A DNA stretch of 34,166 nucleotides from Opitutaceae bacterium (GTDB lineage Bacteria > Verrucomicrobiota > Verrucomicrobiia > Opitutales > Opitutaceae): contig JANJTQ010000335.1 in NCBI GenBank assembly GCA_024711005.1, positions 1-34,166 of the forward strand, written 5' to 3'. Positions 20,393 to 28,596 of this stretch are shown here, in pieces (positions within the stretch are counted from its first letter, which is position 1; every line of letters begins with the position of its first letter). The notes under the pieces were generated by a model, which had not been told where the DNA came from, did not search any database, and was given only the letters and a program-made list of their open reading frames with translations. The position numbers were made by a program, and so were the translations under genes.

Positions 20393-21232
20393 TTAGAAAT
20401 CGAAGTGATCCGGATCGGGGCCGAAGCGCTGGTGCCGGTCGAGCTGGTCGAGCACCGCGATGTCGGCCGGGCTGAGTTCGAAATTAAAGAGGGACGCGTT
20501 TTCCGCGATATGCTTCGGGTTCGACGAGCGCGGAATCGTGACAACCTGGTGTTGCAGGTCCCAATGGAGGACGATCTGCGACGGGGTTTTGCCGTGTTGC
20601 CTGGCGATCTCCACGATCTCCGGCACCTCGCCGACCTTGCCCTGCATCAGCGGAGACCATGCTTCCCGAACGATTCCGTATTTGCGGCAGGTGGCGGCGA
20701 GCGCGGGTTGAAGAAGAAACGGATGGAACTCGATTTGATTTACCATCGGGATCACCTCCACGCCGGGTTGGAGCAGGGCATCGAGGTGATGCGGCAGGTA
20801 GTTGCTCACACCGATCGAGCGCGCCTTGCCCTCATGATAGAGCTGCTCCATCGCCTTCCACGCCTCGCGATCCTTGCCGACGATCGGCCAGTGAAGCAGC
20901 AGCAGGTCCACATGGCTCAGGCCCAGTCGTTCGAGGGAGTCGTGACAGGCCTGGATGACGCCCGCGCGACCCTGGCGGATGTCGTCGGTCCAGATCTTCG
21001 TGGTGACGAACACCTCGCTGCGAGGCAGCCCGCTGTCCCGGACCGCCTGGCCCACACCGCGTTCGTTCTCGTAGATCGCGGCGGTGTCGATGTGGCGGTA
21101 GCCGTGCTTGAGCGCGGTGGCGACGGCGTTTTTCACTTCTGGGCCATCGGCGAGTTTCCAGGTTCCGAAGCCGAGCAGAGGGATGTGTCGACCGCTGTTG
21201 AGCTGACGGGTGTCGTGGATGTTGAGTGGCAT
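20393..21232 (-). CDS. Aldo/keto reductase
   Basis: A cytoplasmic NAD(P)H-dependent carbonyl reductase of 279 residues, close in type to 2,5-diketo-gluconate reductases and other small bacterial AKRs. The catalytic tetrad is visible: Asp49 and Tyr54 (HIDTAAIYENE), Lys79 (TTKIW) and His114 (LLLHWP). Cofactor-binding words include SIGVSNY, NQIEFHPF and IPRSSNPKHIAEN near the C-terminus. The frame is open upstream to 21964 on the antisense of the MarC gene. The start MPLNIHDTRQLNSG at 21232 is where the family normally begins, leaving a 144-bp gap to the divergent MarC-type gene. The substrate cannot be told from sequence. Confidence 0.94.
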   Translation of the reverse strand: MPLNIHDTRQLNSGRHIPLLGFGTWKLADGPEVKNAVATALKHGYRHIDTAAIYENERGVGQAVRDSGLPRSEVFVTTKIWTDDIRQGRAGVIQACHDSLERLGLSHVDLLLLHWPIVGKDREAWKAMEQLYHEGKARSIGVSNYLPHHLDALLQPGVEVIPMVNQIEFHPFLLQPALAATCRKYGIVREAWSPLMQGKVGEVPEIVEIARQHGKTPSQIVLHWDLQHQVVTIPRSSNPKHIAENASLFNFELSPADIAVLDQLDRHQRFGPDPDHFDF

Positions 21233-21376
21233 GTCGTGCTCCGACCGGAGGATGGACCCGTGGTGCCGACGCGCGCAAAGAAAAACTCCCAAGGGAACTG
21301 GTTGGACGGGGCATCGCGAGAGGGCTGGACGCGGAGCTGGCGGTTTGGCCTGCGGCGGGTAACGTGACGCCTGCGT

Positions 21377-22012
21377 ATGAGTCTGATGGAATATGCCCTG
21401 TTGGCGTTCGGGTCGCTGTTTGCGATCATGGATCCGGTTACCCTGGTTCCGGTGTTTGTGACCATGACGGCTCGGGACTCCCGGGCATCGCAGATTCGTA
21501 CGGCGCGGCTGGCCTGCGCGGTGGCGGCGGGCGTGTTGAGTCTGTTTGTCCTGTCGGGGCAGTGGATTTTTAAGCTGCTGGGCGTCACCATTCCGGCGTT
21601 TCAGATCGCGGGCAGCGTGCTCCTGTTTCTCATCGCGCTCGACATGTTGTACGCCAAGCGCACCGGGGCTCGTGAATCCGAGGAGGAGGTGGAGGCGGGG
21701 GCGGCCAAGGAGGACATTGCGATTACGCCGCTGGCCGTGCCCATGCTGGCGGGACCCGGCGCGATCTCCGCCGTCCTGATCCTTCGCGGCCAAGCCCAGG
21801 GGCTGACCCAGCACGCCGTATTGTTGGGCTGCATCGGGACGGTCTGTTTGCTCGGCTATTTCATCCTGCGTTTCGCGGTGCTGGGCGCGCACCGGATCAG
21901 TCCATTGTTTTTCAAGCTGACGACGCGTTTGATGGGCTTGTTGCTTGCGGCGGTGGCGGTGCAATTTGCGTTGAACGCCCTGCGCCAGTTGGGACTGCCG
22001 TTGCAGTTCTAG
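21377..22012 (+). CDS. MarC-family integral membrane protein
   Basis: A 211-residue inner-membrane protein of the MarC/UPF0056 family, with about six hydrophobic spans. Family words seen: FGSLFAIMDPVTLVPVFVTMT at the N-terminus, then IAGSVLLFLIALDML. After a charged central loop rich in Glu come the conserved PLAVPMLAGPGAISAVLIL and the closing RLMGLLLAAVAVQFALNAL. The role of the family is not settled; the old link to multiple antibiotic resistance was withdrawn for E. coli MarC. It is divergent from the aldo/keto reductase and convergent with thpR (63-bp gap). Confidence 0.93.
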   Translation: MSLMEYALLAFGSLFAIMDPVTLVPVFVTMTARDSRASQIRTARLACAVAAGVLSLFVLSGQWIFKLLGVTIPAFQIAGSVLLFLIALDMLYAKRTGARESEEEVEAGAAKEDIAITPLAVPMLAGPGAISAVLILRGQAQGLTQHAVLLGCIGTVCLLGYFILRFAVLGAHRISPLFFKLTTRLMGLLLAAVAVQFALNALRQLGLPLQF

Positions 22013-22075
22013 CGCCGCTCCTCGACACGCAACGCCGCCGTCCCTGTGCTCGGCTGCTATCTATCTTCGCCGGGT

Positions 22076-22633
22076 TTATCCGGGCGTCCCCAGCGGGAAG
22101 GTTTTCAGCACCCGGTGTTCTGCACCTTCCGGTTTGAGGTCGCTGACCATGAGGTGGAAAGCATCCACGCGCCAGGCGGGGCCCGTGAAATCGCGGTGTT
22201 GTTTCAACCATTGCTCCACGGCCCCGGCGGATGCCTCGCTGGTGCGGGCAAGGGTGAAATGCGGCACGAACGGCCGCAGCTCGAAGGGCACGCCGGTCGC
22301 GAGCAGGCGGTCGTCCACCTGCTGGCGGAGTTGGTGCAAGTGGGGATGTCCGGCGATACCCGCCCAGACGACCGACGGATGTCCGCGCGGCGGGAAACGT
22401 CCCGCCCCTTCGACGGCGAGGAAGAACGGTTGCACGCGCACGACGGAAAGGGCGTCCTCGATCTGTTGTCGTGCCGAATCGGATACACCCCCGATGAACC
22501 GAAGGGTCAGATGCAGGTGTTGCGGAGGCGTCCAGCGCGCCCGGGCGATTTCGCCGTGCAAGGCGATGAGCGCGGCGCGCACCGGTTCGGTGGGCTGGAT
22601 GGCCACGAAAAGACGTTGGGCAAACGGCGTCAT
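22076..22633 (-). CDS. thpR: RNA 2',3'-cyclic phosphodiesterase (LigT/ThpR)
   Basis: A 185-residue 2H-phosphoesterase. These enzymes open 2',3'-cyclic phosphates on RNA ends and can join some tRNA halves in vitro. The two defining H-x-T motifs are His41-Leu-Thr (LHLTLRFIG) and His125-Phe-Thr (VPHFTLAR). The N-terminus RLFVAIQP and the closing segment FHLMVSDL also match the family. Length is typical. It lies 75 bp downstream of the histidine kinase on the same strand, so it may be read from the same transcript, though no functional link is evident. Confidence 0.93.
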   Translation of the reverse strand: MTPFAQRLFVAIQPTEPVRAALIALHGEIARARWTPPQHLHLTLRFIGGVSDSARQQIEDALSVVRVQPFFLAVEGAGRFPPRGHPSVVWAGIAGHPHLHQLRQQVDDRLLATGVPFELRPFVPHFTLARTSEASAGAVEQWLKQHRDFTGPAWRVDAFHLMVSDLKPEGAEHRVLKTFPLGTPG

Positions 22634-22708
22634 CAGCGTGCAACGTTGTCCGGCGGCGCGCGCGACGCCAGTCCGCGTCGACGGATTGTCAGATGGGGGC
22701 GCGCGGGA

Positions 22709-24709
22709 TCACGCTTGCTGCAGATCGATCCAGAAGGTGCTGCCGCGGCCAGGTTCGGAGGACACGCCGACATCGCCGCCCATGCGCTCGACGGCTTTTT
22801 TCACGATCGAAAGACCGATGCCGGTTCCTCCGTAGGACCGGTCGGCTTGCTCGAAAATTCTGAAGATATCGCGGTGTTTTTCCGGTTCGATGCCGATTCC
22901 GTTATCCCGAAAAAAGAGGCGGATACGACCACCGACCGGCTCGACCCATACGCGGATCCGGGGTTTCACGTTGGGGCCGACAAATTTCACCGCGTTGCCG
23001 AGGAGGTTTGAAAAAATCTGCGTAAGCATCGCCTCGTTTCCAAGCACCGCGGGGAAAGATCCTTGGAGAACGACATCGGCTTTCTGCGGAACGAACATCG
23101 GATACGTTTCAACGATGCTGCGGAGCAACGGTTCGAGCTGTATGCGTTCCAAGGACGAATCTCCGCGGACCGCGCGGCTGTAGGTGAGCACGTCGTTGAT
23201 GAGCTTGTCCATGCGCTCGGCGGCGGTGGCGATTCGACGCAAAAAATCGAGGCCCTCCGCATCGAGCTGCCGGGCGTGCTCCGTGAGGAGAATTTCCGAA
23301 AATCCCTGCAAGGCCCGCAACGGGGCCCGGAGATCGTGCGCAATGCTATAGGAGAACGCCTCCAGCTCACCGATAATTTCCCGCAACTCCGCGGTGCGTG
23401 CGGTCACGGTTTGCTCCAGCTTCTCCTTCGCCTGTTTCTGGTCCTCGATATCCGTGACCGATCCGATCCACAGCAGGATCCTGCCGGAGGGGTCCCGCAT
23501 CGGGCGGGCTCGCGTGAGGTGCCATCGGTACTCACCGTCATGCCGCCGGAACCGGTGCTCGATTTTGAAGGGCTCACCCGTCTCGACCGCGTGTTTCCAG
23601 CGACGGCTGTTTTCCGCCCGCTCATCGGGATGAATGAAATCCAGCCAGCCACGGTTGAAGAATTCCCGACGATCGCGTCCGCTGAACTCCATCCACTGGG
23701 GATTCACATAATCGACCGCTCCGCTCGCGTCGGTGGTGAATATTTTCTGCGGCATGGATTCCGCCATGAAGCGCAGCTGCTTTTCGCTTTGTCGAAGGCT
23801 GCGGGCGGCGCGTGCGCGTTCAAGCGACTCCCAGCAGCGCGCCACGACCAGTTCGACCAGTTGGATTTCCTCGCGAGTCCAGACTCGCGAGGCGGTTTGG
23901 TGGACGGCCATCGCCGCGGTGAACTTGCCCGCCTTGTGCAAGGGCACGCAGATCACGGCGCGGATATTCGTGGCGCGATAGGCGGGCAGGTCGGCGGGGC
24001 CGATTCGCGGGTCGGTATCGGTGTCGGCCACGACGTAGGCCTCATTGGCGAGCATCTGGCGCTCGCATTCCTTGCCGAACGCCGCGACTTTCCAGCGACC
24101 GACGATGCTGGGAACCCCGTTCCGGTAGTCTCCGGTGATGACGAATTCGTTTTCATTTTGGACCTCCGCATAGGCGCAGCGGTCGACCGTCAACTGTTGG
24201 CCCAAAACGCGAGCGGTCTCCGCCATGATTTCCTCTGGATTGGCAAGCGACTGGGAGGTCTCGTTGAGGTTCACCAAGAATTGGAGCATCTCCTCCTTGC
24301 GCTTCCTTTTGGTGACATCGCGCGTTGTGCCGGCGATCGTCTCCACTTCGCCGCTCGCACCGAAGATCGGCGCGAAGATGTAGTCGTAAACCCTCCGCCC
24401 GTTTGGGCCGACGCATGGAGCCTCGCCCAGGACCGGCTCCTTGGTGCTCACGGCCTGCTCGATTTCGCGATCGTACAGCGCGGCGAGTTCGGGCTCGTAA
24501 CCGAGTTCGGCGAACGTTTGCCCGACCATTTCGTCCAAAGACCGTCCCCAAATCGCCGCCAGGGCCGGGTTGGCGTAGCGAATCCGATGATTCCGGTCGA
24601 AGACGCAGATCAAGTCAGGGGTGCTGGAGAGAATCGATTCATACAGTCGCCGCTCCTGTTCGGAGTGCGTGGTTTCGGATGACCGGGGAGAATCGTTGGA
24701 CCAACTCAC
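22709..24709 (-). CDS. PAS-GAF-PAS sensor histidine kinase
   Basis: A soluble 666-residue histidine kinase with no transmembrane segment. In order: PAS about 18-135 (LYESILSSTPDLICVFDRN), GAF about 145-300, PAS/PAC about 312-425 (YRWHLTRARPMRDPSGR) and a coiled linker. A HisKA domain follows with phospho-acceptor His458 (YSIAHDLRAPLRAL, the phytochrome-kinase style), then HATPase with the N box (NLLGNAVKF), RDNGIGIEPE and GGTGIGLSIVKKA. The frame is open to 24913, but that extension runs through an inverted repeat and does not look like protein. The GTG at 24709, preceded by GGAACTC, is the best start, with PAS beginning soon after. No response regulator is adjacent. The nearest are at 16413-18159. 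Confidence 0.93.
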   Translation of the reverse strand: MSWSNDSPRSSETTHSEQERRLYESILSSTPDLICVFDRNHRIRYANPALAAIWGRSLDEMVGQTFAELGYEPELAALYDREIEQAVSTKEPVLGEAPCVGPNGRRVYDYIFAPIFGASGEVETIAGTTRDVTKRKRKEEMLQFLVNLNETSQSLANPEEIMAETARVLGQQLTVDRCAYAEVQNENEFVITGDYRNGVPSIVGRWKVAAFGKECERQMLANEAYVVADTDTDPRIGPADLPAYRATNIRAVICVPLHKAGKFTAAMAVHQTASRVWTREEIQLVELVVARCWESLERARAARSLRQSEKQLRFMAESMPQKIFTTDASGAVDYVNPQWMEFSGRDRREFFNRGWLDFIHPDERAENSRRWKHAVETGEPFKIEHRFRRHDGEYRWHLTRARPMRDPSGRILLWIGSVTDIEDQKQAKEKLEQTVTARTAELREIIGELEAFSYSIAHDLRAPLRALQGFSEILLTEHARQLDAEGLDFLRRIATAAERMDKLINDVLTYSRAVRGDSSLERIQLEPLLRSIVETYPMFVPQKADVVLQGSFPAVLGNEAMLTQIFSNLLGNAVKFVGPNVKPRIRVWVEPVGGRIRLFFRDNGIGIEPEKHRDIFRIFEQADRSYGGTGIGLSIVKKAVERMGGDVGVSSEPGRGSTFWIDLQQA

Positions 24710-24816
24710 GAGTTCCGAATCATTACGGCTGAACAGGGGTAACCGCAATGACCCGTGGTATCGGGAAATCCCCGAAAGATGCCCTTGGTCTTGGATCCGC
24801 GCCCGGCGTCCGAGAT

Positions 24817-24888
24817 GGAGATCCGACGACCTCGGGGGGTCGGTTCGGAGCGTACGTCGATCAAGCCCGACGAGGTCGTCGGGCCTCC
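24817..24888. repeat. Inverted repeat with CCGACGACCTCG arms
   Basis: GGAG-AT-CCGACGACCTCG (24817-24834) pairs with CGAGGTCGTCGG-GC-CTCC (24871-24888), about 16 of 18 bases, around a 36-base loop. The right arm is itself near-palindromic (CCCGACGAGGTCGTCGGG). This looks like an interspersed REP- or MITE-like element between two genes. Confidence 0.6.
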
Positions 24889-24924
24889 AAGCCGAGCCCC
24901 GGTCCGAACCCAACGGAGTAGTGC

Positions 24925-25080
24925 AATGAAACCGACCTGGAGTTCGGCGACGGGGCCGCCGAGCTTGTGCGGGCTGCGGTGGCGGAACGCAGTGTTGCCG
25001 GCGGCGGGCGTGTAGAACGTGTAACCGATGCGACCGCCGGTGGCGACGACGCGCACCGGATCGACGGCGACGAGCGAAGA
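24925..25080 (-). pseudogene. Possible gene remnant, family not recognised
   Basis: On the minus strand a stretch with coding-like GC-rich third positions translates as VAVDPVRVVATGGRIGYTFY, then TPAAGNTAFRHRSPHKLGG and PVAELQVGFIALLR. It then enters the inverted repeat at 24817-24888. It has no credible start or ribosome site and sits directly behind the terminator of the PEP-CTERM gene. I do not recognise the family. It may be the 3' end of a gene broken by the repeat, or a longer copy of the repeat itself. Confidence 0.25.
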
Positions 25081-25082
25081 GG

Positions 25083-25117
25083 AAAATAAAAACTCGCCGC
25101 CCTTGGGAGGCGGCGAG
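25083..25117 (-). terminator. Intrinsic terminator of the PEP-CTERM gene
   Basis: CTCGCCGCC (25093-25101) pairs with GGCGGCGAG (25109-25117) around a 7-base loop. On the minus strand TTTTTATTTT follows. It lies 35 bp beyond the PEP-CTERM stop. Confidence 0.85.
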
Positions 25118-25151
25118 CGGGTGGCTGAAACGGAAACGCTGTTGGATGAGA

Positions 25152-26657
25152 TCAGAAGTCGGCGCGACGAGCTTTGCGGCGGATGCCGGCGTAGCCGAGG
25201 AGTCCGGCGCCCATCATGAGGGCGTAGGTGGACGGCTCGGGGATGGCGGCGGCGTAGGTGAGGATGCCGCTGAGTTCGGAGAACGACCAGCCGTCCTTGG
25301 TCCAGATGTTGTCGGCGTCATCGTCGGAGAAGCCGGCGACGGCGAAGGTGCCGGAGAAGCTTTCAGTGAGCGTGTCGACGTCGACGATCAGCCAGCTGTT
25401 GCCGTCGGTGAGATCGGCGCCGGAGAGGTCGAAGTTGAAGGTGCCGTTGAAGGTCGCGGCATTGGCGCCGCCGCCGCTGACGCGGTTGTTGATACCATTG
25501 GCACCGATGTCGAAGGTCATGCTGCCGCTTTCGGCCAAGGTGAAGGTGCCGGCGGATACCAGCGTATTGCCCGAATGGGTGTTGGCGCCGGAGAGCGTGA
25601 GATTCACGGTGCGGGTTCCGATGGCGCCGACGGTGAGATTGCCTGCGCCGGAGATCACTCCGCTGATTTCGAGGTTCGGATTGGTACCGCTGGTGAGGGC
25701 GGAGCCGATCAACAGGTCTCCGAACAGGGCAATATCGCCGCTCAGGACGGTGTTGGCCGCGCTGGTACTGATCGAAATCGACTTGGTGCCGCTGCTGCCG
25801 GCGCGCACGTCGATCGCATTGGTGATCGTGGGAGAAGTGGTGATGCTCAGGCGGGCGCTATTGGTGCCGGTGGTGTCGCCGAGTTCGATTTTTCCGGTGC
25901 CTGCCGAAGTCGAGATCGCAAGATTGCCTCGCTTGATCGTGGTGCCGCCGGTGAAGTTAGTGGTCTGGGCGAGCGGGTTGCCACCGAGGGCCGAAAAGGT
26001 CACGGTGCCGGTGCCGGCAGAGTCGATGACAATGGAGAGCGCCCTGGTGCCGTCGGCGCTGTCGCCCATGCTGTTGGCGAAGCTGATGCCCCCGGTACCG
26101 TTGGCGCTGAGGGTGAGTTCAACCGGGCCTGTCGCCGAGTCGGAGGTACGCACGCGGCGCACCGACAGGCCGCTAGATGAGTTGTTGGTCCAAGTTTGGG
26201 AGGCGGTGACTTCCGTGAAAAGACTTCCGGTGCTTACACCGACATTGCTGGCAGCTGCGCCGGTGTTCACCGTGATGCCGCCCGGGCCGAGTGTCAGCGT
26301 GCGCGTGCCGCTAGTGTTCTGGGAGATCGTGGTGGTGGCCGACGAGCCAAATGTGAGCGAGTTTGCCGCGATGCTTCCGCTGAGGAGGATGCTACCGCCC
26401 AGAGAGTTGTCGGGAGTGGTGTTAAAGAAAAGGTCGTCCGAAACAGTCGGGGCGGAGGTCGACGGAGCGGTTTCGGCGGCGTCGGTATACCAATTGCCGG
26501 CGGTCGCCCACGCGTTGCTGGGTGTGACCGCGTCCCAACCGCCCCAGTAAAGATCGGTGGCACGTGACTGGATGGGAAGAATGCCGGCGGCGAGGGTCAT
26601 CGCGGCGAGGAGCTTGGAGGCCAGGGTGGATCTGGGCGGGAGTTTCATGATGAACAT
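25152..26657 (-). CDS. PEP-CTERM-anchored surface protein with autotransporter-like repeats
   Basis: A 501-residue exported protein. The signal segment is at the N-terminus (MKLPPRSTLASKLLAAMTLA, cleavage probably after ...QSRA). A long region rich in Thr, Ser, Gly and Asn follows, with beta-helix words typical of autotransporter passenger repeats (ISGAGNLTV, LTLSGANTHSGNTLVSAGTF). The end is a textbook PEP-CTERM sorting signal: IPEPSTYALM, a hydrophobic span (MGAGLLGYAGI) and RRKARR. Proteins of this kind are processed by an exosortase and end up on the surface or in extracellular matrix. No exosortase gene is in the window. Two ATGs three codons apart (26657, 26648) are possible starts. The gene has its own AT-rich upstream region with palindromes, and its own terminator. 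Confidence 0.93.
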   Translation of the reverse strand: MFIMKLPPRSTLASKLLAAMTLAAGILPIQSRATDLYWGGWDAVTPSNAWATAGNWYTDAAETAPSTSAPTVSDDLFFNTTPDNSLGGSILLSGSIAANSLTFGSSATTTISQNTSGTRTLTLGPGGITVNTGAAASNVGVSTGSLFTEVTASQTWTNNSSSGLSVRRVRTSDSATGPVELTLSANGTGGISFANSMGDSADGTRALSIVIDSAGTGTVTFSALGGNPLAQTTNFTGGTTIKRGNLAISTSAGTGKIELGDTTGTNSARLSITTSPTITNAIDVRAGSSGTKSISISTSAANTVLSGDIALFGDLLIGSALTSGTNPNLEISGVISGAGNLTVGAIGTRTVNLTLSGANTHSGNTLVSAGTFTLAESGSMTFDIGANGINNRVSGGGANAATFNGTFNFDLSGADLTDGNSWLIVDVDTLTESFSGTFAVAGFSDDDADNIWTKDGWSFSELSGILTYAAAIPEPSTYALMMGAGLLGYAGIRRKARRADF

Positions 26658-26729
26658 GGGGGATGGGCTAGTTGCGGATCGTGACGGGCAGGGTATCTGT
26701 TGGTCGGGGGTGAAAGCCGGAAACCGGTT

Positions 26730-26741
26730 TTGCTATAGCAA
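26730..26741. promoter_or_regulatory. Palindrome TTGCTATAGCAA
   Basis: A perfect 12-bp palindrome about 75 bp upstream of the PEP-CTERM start, inside its likely leader. Its half-site GCTATAG recurs in the inverted repeat at 26855-26878, on the other side of the candidate promoter. This arrangement suits a DNA-binding protein that bridges two operators; the function is inferred. Confidence 0.4.
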
Positions 26742-26809
26742 CGCTACGTTGGTGCTTGAACTCTCCACAATGGTTTTGTTGTGCAATAGATTGCATTCTT
26801 AAGACGTTA

Positions 26810-26837
26810 GATATAAAATGGTAACGATTTTTAACAA
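26810..26837 (-). promoter_or_regulatory. Candidate promoter of the PEP-CTERM gene
   Basis: On the minus strand TTGTTA (26832-26837) and TATATC (26810-26815) stand 16 bp apart in AT-rich DNA. They match the housekeeping -35 and -10 boxes at about four of six positions each. The long leader to the ATG (about 145 nt) is a weak point. Confidence 0.35.
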
Positions 26838-26854
26838 CGCTTGCTTCTAGGGGA

Positions 26855-26878
26855 GCTATAGTGAAAGAACACTATAGC
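26855..26878. promoter_or_regulatory. Inverted repeat GCTATAGTG-N6-CACTATAGC
   Basis: A perfect 9-bp inverted repeat with a 6-base centre, just upstream of the candidate -35 box of the PEP-CTERM gene. No T-run follows on the strand of the neighbouring beta-barrel gene, so a regulator site is favoured over a terminator. It shares the GCTATAG half-site with the palindrome at 26730-26741. Confidence 0.45.
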
Positions 26879-27055
26879 AATCGGTCGTGCAAAACGGCCT
26901 CTTATGCGTCCCGCTGAGTTGCCGCCTCACCCCGTCGACGGGGAGCTCACCGCCTCACAGCCCAAAAGGGGTGTCGTTCGGTCGACGTCCAAGGTTGGCG
27001 TTGGAACGGGCGCATAGGATTAAGGTGCGCCCGCCGTGCGGGAATTGAACCTGTC

Positions 27056-28339
27056 TCAAAACACCCGGCGCACGCCGACCGTGGCGATCCAACGGGTGTA
27101 TTCGCGACCGGGTTTGTCGGCGATGGCGGACTCGCCCCATTCGCGGAGGAGTTCCAGATCGAGCTTGGTCTTTGAGCCAAGCGTCCGGGTGACACCGAGC
27201 GTACCGGTGTAGATCCAGTCAAGGCGGTGGACGGCGGACGCACCGTAGTCGCGGCTGTCGCCGACCTGGACGTCGGCGAGGACGGCCATGCTCCAGACCG
27301 CGTTGAATGTGTGATCCCATCGCAGGTTGCTCCCGGTATGGTGATAGGCGCAGCGGCCGCCGCCCGAGAGCCAGAGATAGTCCTTGCCGGTAAACGTGAC
27401 CGTGTCGGTCGCGGACGGGGTCCAAATCGCGGAGGCTTCGACGTAGCGGGTCGTGCGAGTGCGATCGAACCCGGGGGCGGCGGCGTCTCCAAAATGACGC
27501 AGATCGGGTCCGCCGACGATGCGCAGGAGGAGGTCGCTCCGGGGCCTGCCTTCGACGCCGACCAGGAACCGGGTCAACGTGTTGCTGTAATTGTGCGACA
27601 CGCCGAGGAGATCGGCCTGACGCTGTTCTCCGACGCGTACGCCGGCGACGAGCGCGAACTCTTTGGCCACGAACCGGCCCGCATCGAGACCGGTCGACCA
27701 CTCGGACCGGTCCACATAGTTGGCGTAGCCGGGGACAAGCGCCGTGCTGACGTGGCGCGTGTGATAATCATTCACGCAGAGATCCCCGGCGGCACGGAGA
27801 AACCCTCCGTCAAACGTCCGCGTGAGCTGTCCGCCCAGCTTGGTGTTGATCTGGTCGCGGCGGTCGCGCACCGGGACTCCTCCGATGGCCGGACCGCCGC
27901 CGGCCTGACCGAAGATGGGAGAGGTCTCCGCGCCATCGACGTAGAGGAGACTGCCCTTGAGTTGATAGCTCCAAGCGCCCTGCTTTCCGAGCAGGCTCAG
28001 GAGCAGGCGATGGTTGTCGTGGTGTTCCGACGAATATGCTTCGTAGCGGACCAATTCGGGCGAGTAGCCGGCGTTGAACTGCAACGCCGGGGACGCCTGC
28101 CACCCGGTTTCAAGTGCGAGCGAAGCCCGGGCCACCCACGAACCGGCCCGGTTGGGAACGGCGCCCGTGACGCCCGGAAGAATGGCCGAGCGGTCTTGCA
28201 AGAAGACGTTGTCGTCATAGCCCACGCGAGCGGCGAAGGCGGGCCGGAAGGTCCACGCAGGCGTGGGCGTGGGTGCGGCTTCTGCACGGGCTACGGTGGC
28301 GAGGAGCGTGAATGACAACAGACGGACAACGATGCGCAT
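27056..28339 (-). CDS. Outer-membrane beta-barrel protein
   Basis: A 427-residue exported protein with a signal peptide (MRIVVRLLSFTLLATVARAE, cleavage near AEA). The body is of alternating beta-strand character with many Arg/Tyr/Trp girdle residues. It ends in Phe after an amphipathic strand (TRWIATVGVRRVF), the usual signal for outer-membrane barrel insertion. Repeated strand pairs such as RVGYDDNVFLQD, LQFNAGYSPELVRYEAY and HTFNAVWSMAVLADVQVGD resemble the uncharacterised barrel proteins often found near PEP-CTERM or polysaccharide genes. Ligand and function are unknown. It is 398 bp upstream of the PEP-CTERM gene on the same strand and 257 bp downstream of the coiled paralogue pair. Confidence 0.8.
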   Translation of the reverse strand: MRIVVRLLSFTLLATVARAEAAPTPTPAWTFRPAFAARVGYDDNVFLQDRSAILPGVTGAVPNRAGSWVARASLALETGWQASPALQFNAGYSPELVRYEAYSSEHHDNHRLLLSLLGKQGAWSYQLKGSLLYVDGAETSPIFGQAGGGPAIGGVPVRDRRDQINTKLGGQLTRTFDGGFLRAAGDLCVNDYHTRHVSTALVPGYANYVDRSEWSTGLDAGRFVAKEFALVAGVRVGEQRQADLLGVSHNYSNTLTRFLVGVEGRPRSDLLLRIVGGPDLRHFGDAAAPGFDRTRTTRYVEASAIWTPSATDTVTFTGKDYLWLSGGGRCAYHHTGSNLRWDHTFNAVWSMAVLADVQVGDSRDYGASAVHRLDWIYTGTLGVTRTLGSKTKLDLELLREWGESAIADKPGREYTRWIATVGVRRVF

Positions 28340-28436
28340 GGCGCCGTCTACGTTAGACTACGGGCCGATACCCGGCCCTGCGTTTTTTGACAAAGAGCGG
28401 TTGGTTTTTGGCGATGAGGCGGGGCGGAGCTCCGAT

Positions 28437-28571
28437 ATGGAGTGCGGCGAGCTCTCGCCGCTTTCGACGATGGGGCTCGCCACATCGCCTTCGCCAAACG
28501 ATCGGGTGATCGCACAAAGGCGGGCCGTCAGGCCGGCCCGTCCAAAGCGGCGAGAGCTCGCCGCACTCCAT
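28437..28571. repeat. 135-bp element with perfect 28-bp terminal inverted repeats
   Basis: Positions 28437-28464 are the exact reverse complement of 28544-28571 (28 of 28 bases), with 79 bases between. Each arm contains its own hairpin (CGGCGAG-CT-CTCGCCG), and the loop has a further GGGCC/GGCCC stem. The element fills most of the gap between the beta-barrel gene and the gene ending at 28597. It looks like a REP/MITE-type mobile repeat. It could also act as a transcription terminator or mRNA stabiliser, although no T-run follows. Confidence 0.8.
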
Positions 28572-28596
28572 AGGGGAACCCGGGACTTTCCGCGGT

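Larger units (their letters stand above)
24710..25082. other. Gap upstream of the histidine kinase with repeat and remnant
   Basis: Between the kinase start and the terminator of the PEP-CTERM gene lies non-coding DNA with an inverted repeat (24817-24888) and a possible gene remnant (24925-25080), both listed separately. I see no complete gene. Confidence 0.5.
26658..27055. other. 398-bp AT-rich regulatory gap upstream of the PEP-CTERM gene
   Basis: No gene is seen. Positions 26725-26880 are markedly AT-rich and contain the candidate promoter and palindromes listed separately. Near 27000-27030, GGGCGCA and TGCGCCC form a 7-bp inverted repeat without a T-run, a weak candidate for the end of the beta-barrel transcript. 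Confidence 0.5.

Noticed and set aside
21233-21964. N-terminal extension of the aldo/keto reductase frame
   Set aside because: It runs antisense through the MarC-type gene and is rich in Arg/Gln/His; the AKR family begins at MPLNIHDTRQ.
25258-26550. Plus-strand open frame of 430 codons (and an overlapping one from 25146)
   Set aside because: Antisense of the PEP-CTERM gene, whose signal peptide and sorting signal are clear; the plus product is a low-complexity shadow.
27025-27055. tRNA-like T-arm word on the minus strand (GGTTCAATTCCCGC)
   Set aside because: The flanking bases do not pair into a T stem and no anticodon or D arm precedes it; at most a chance match.
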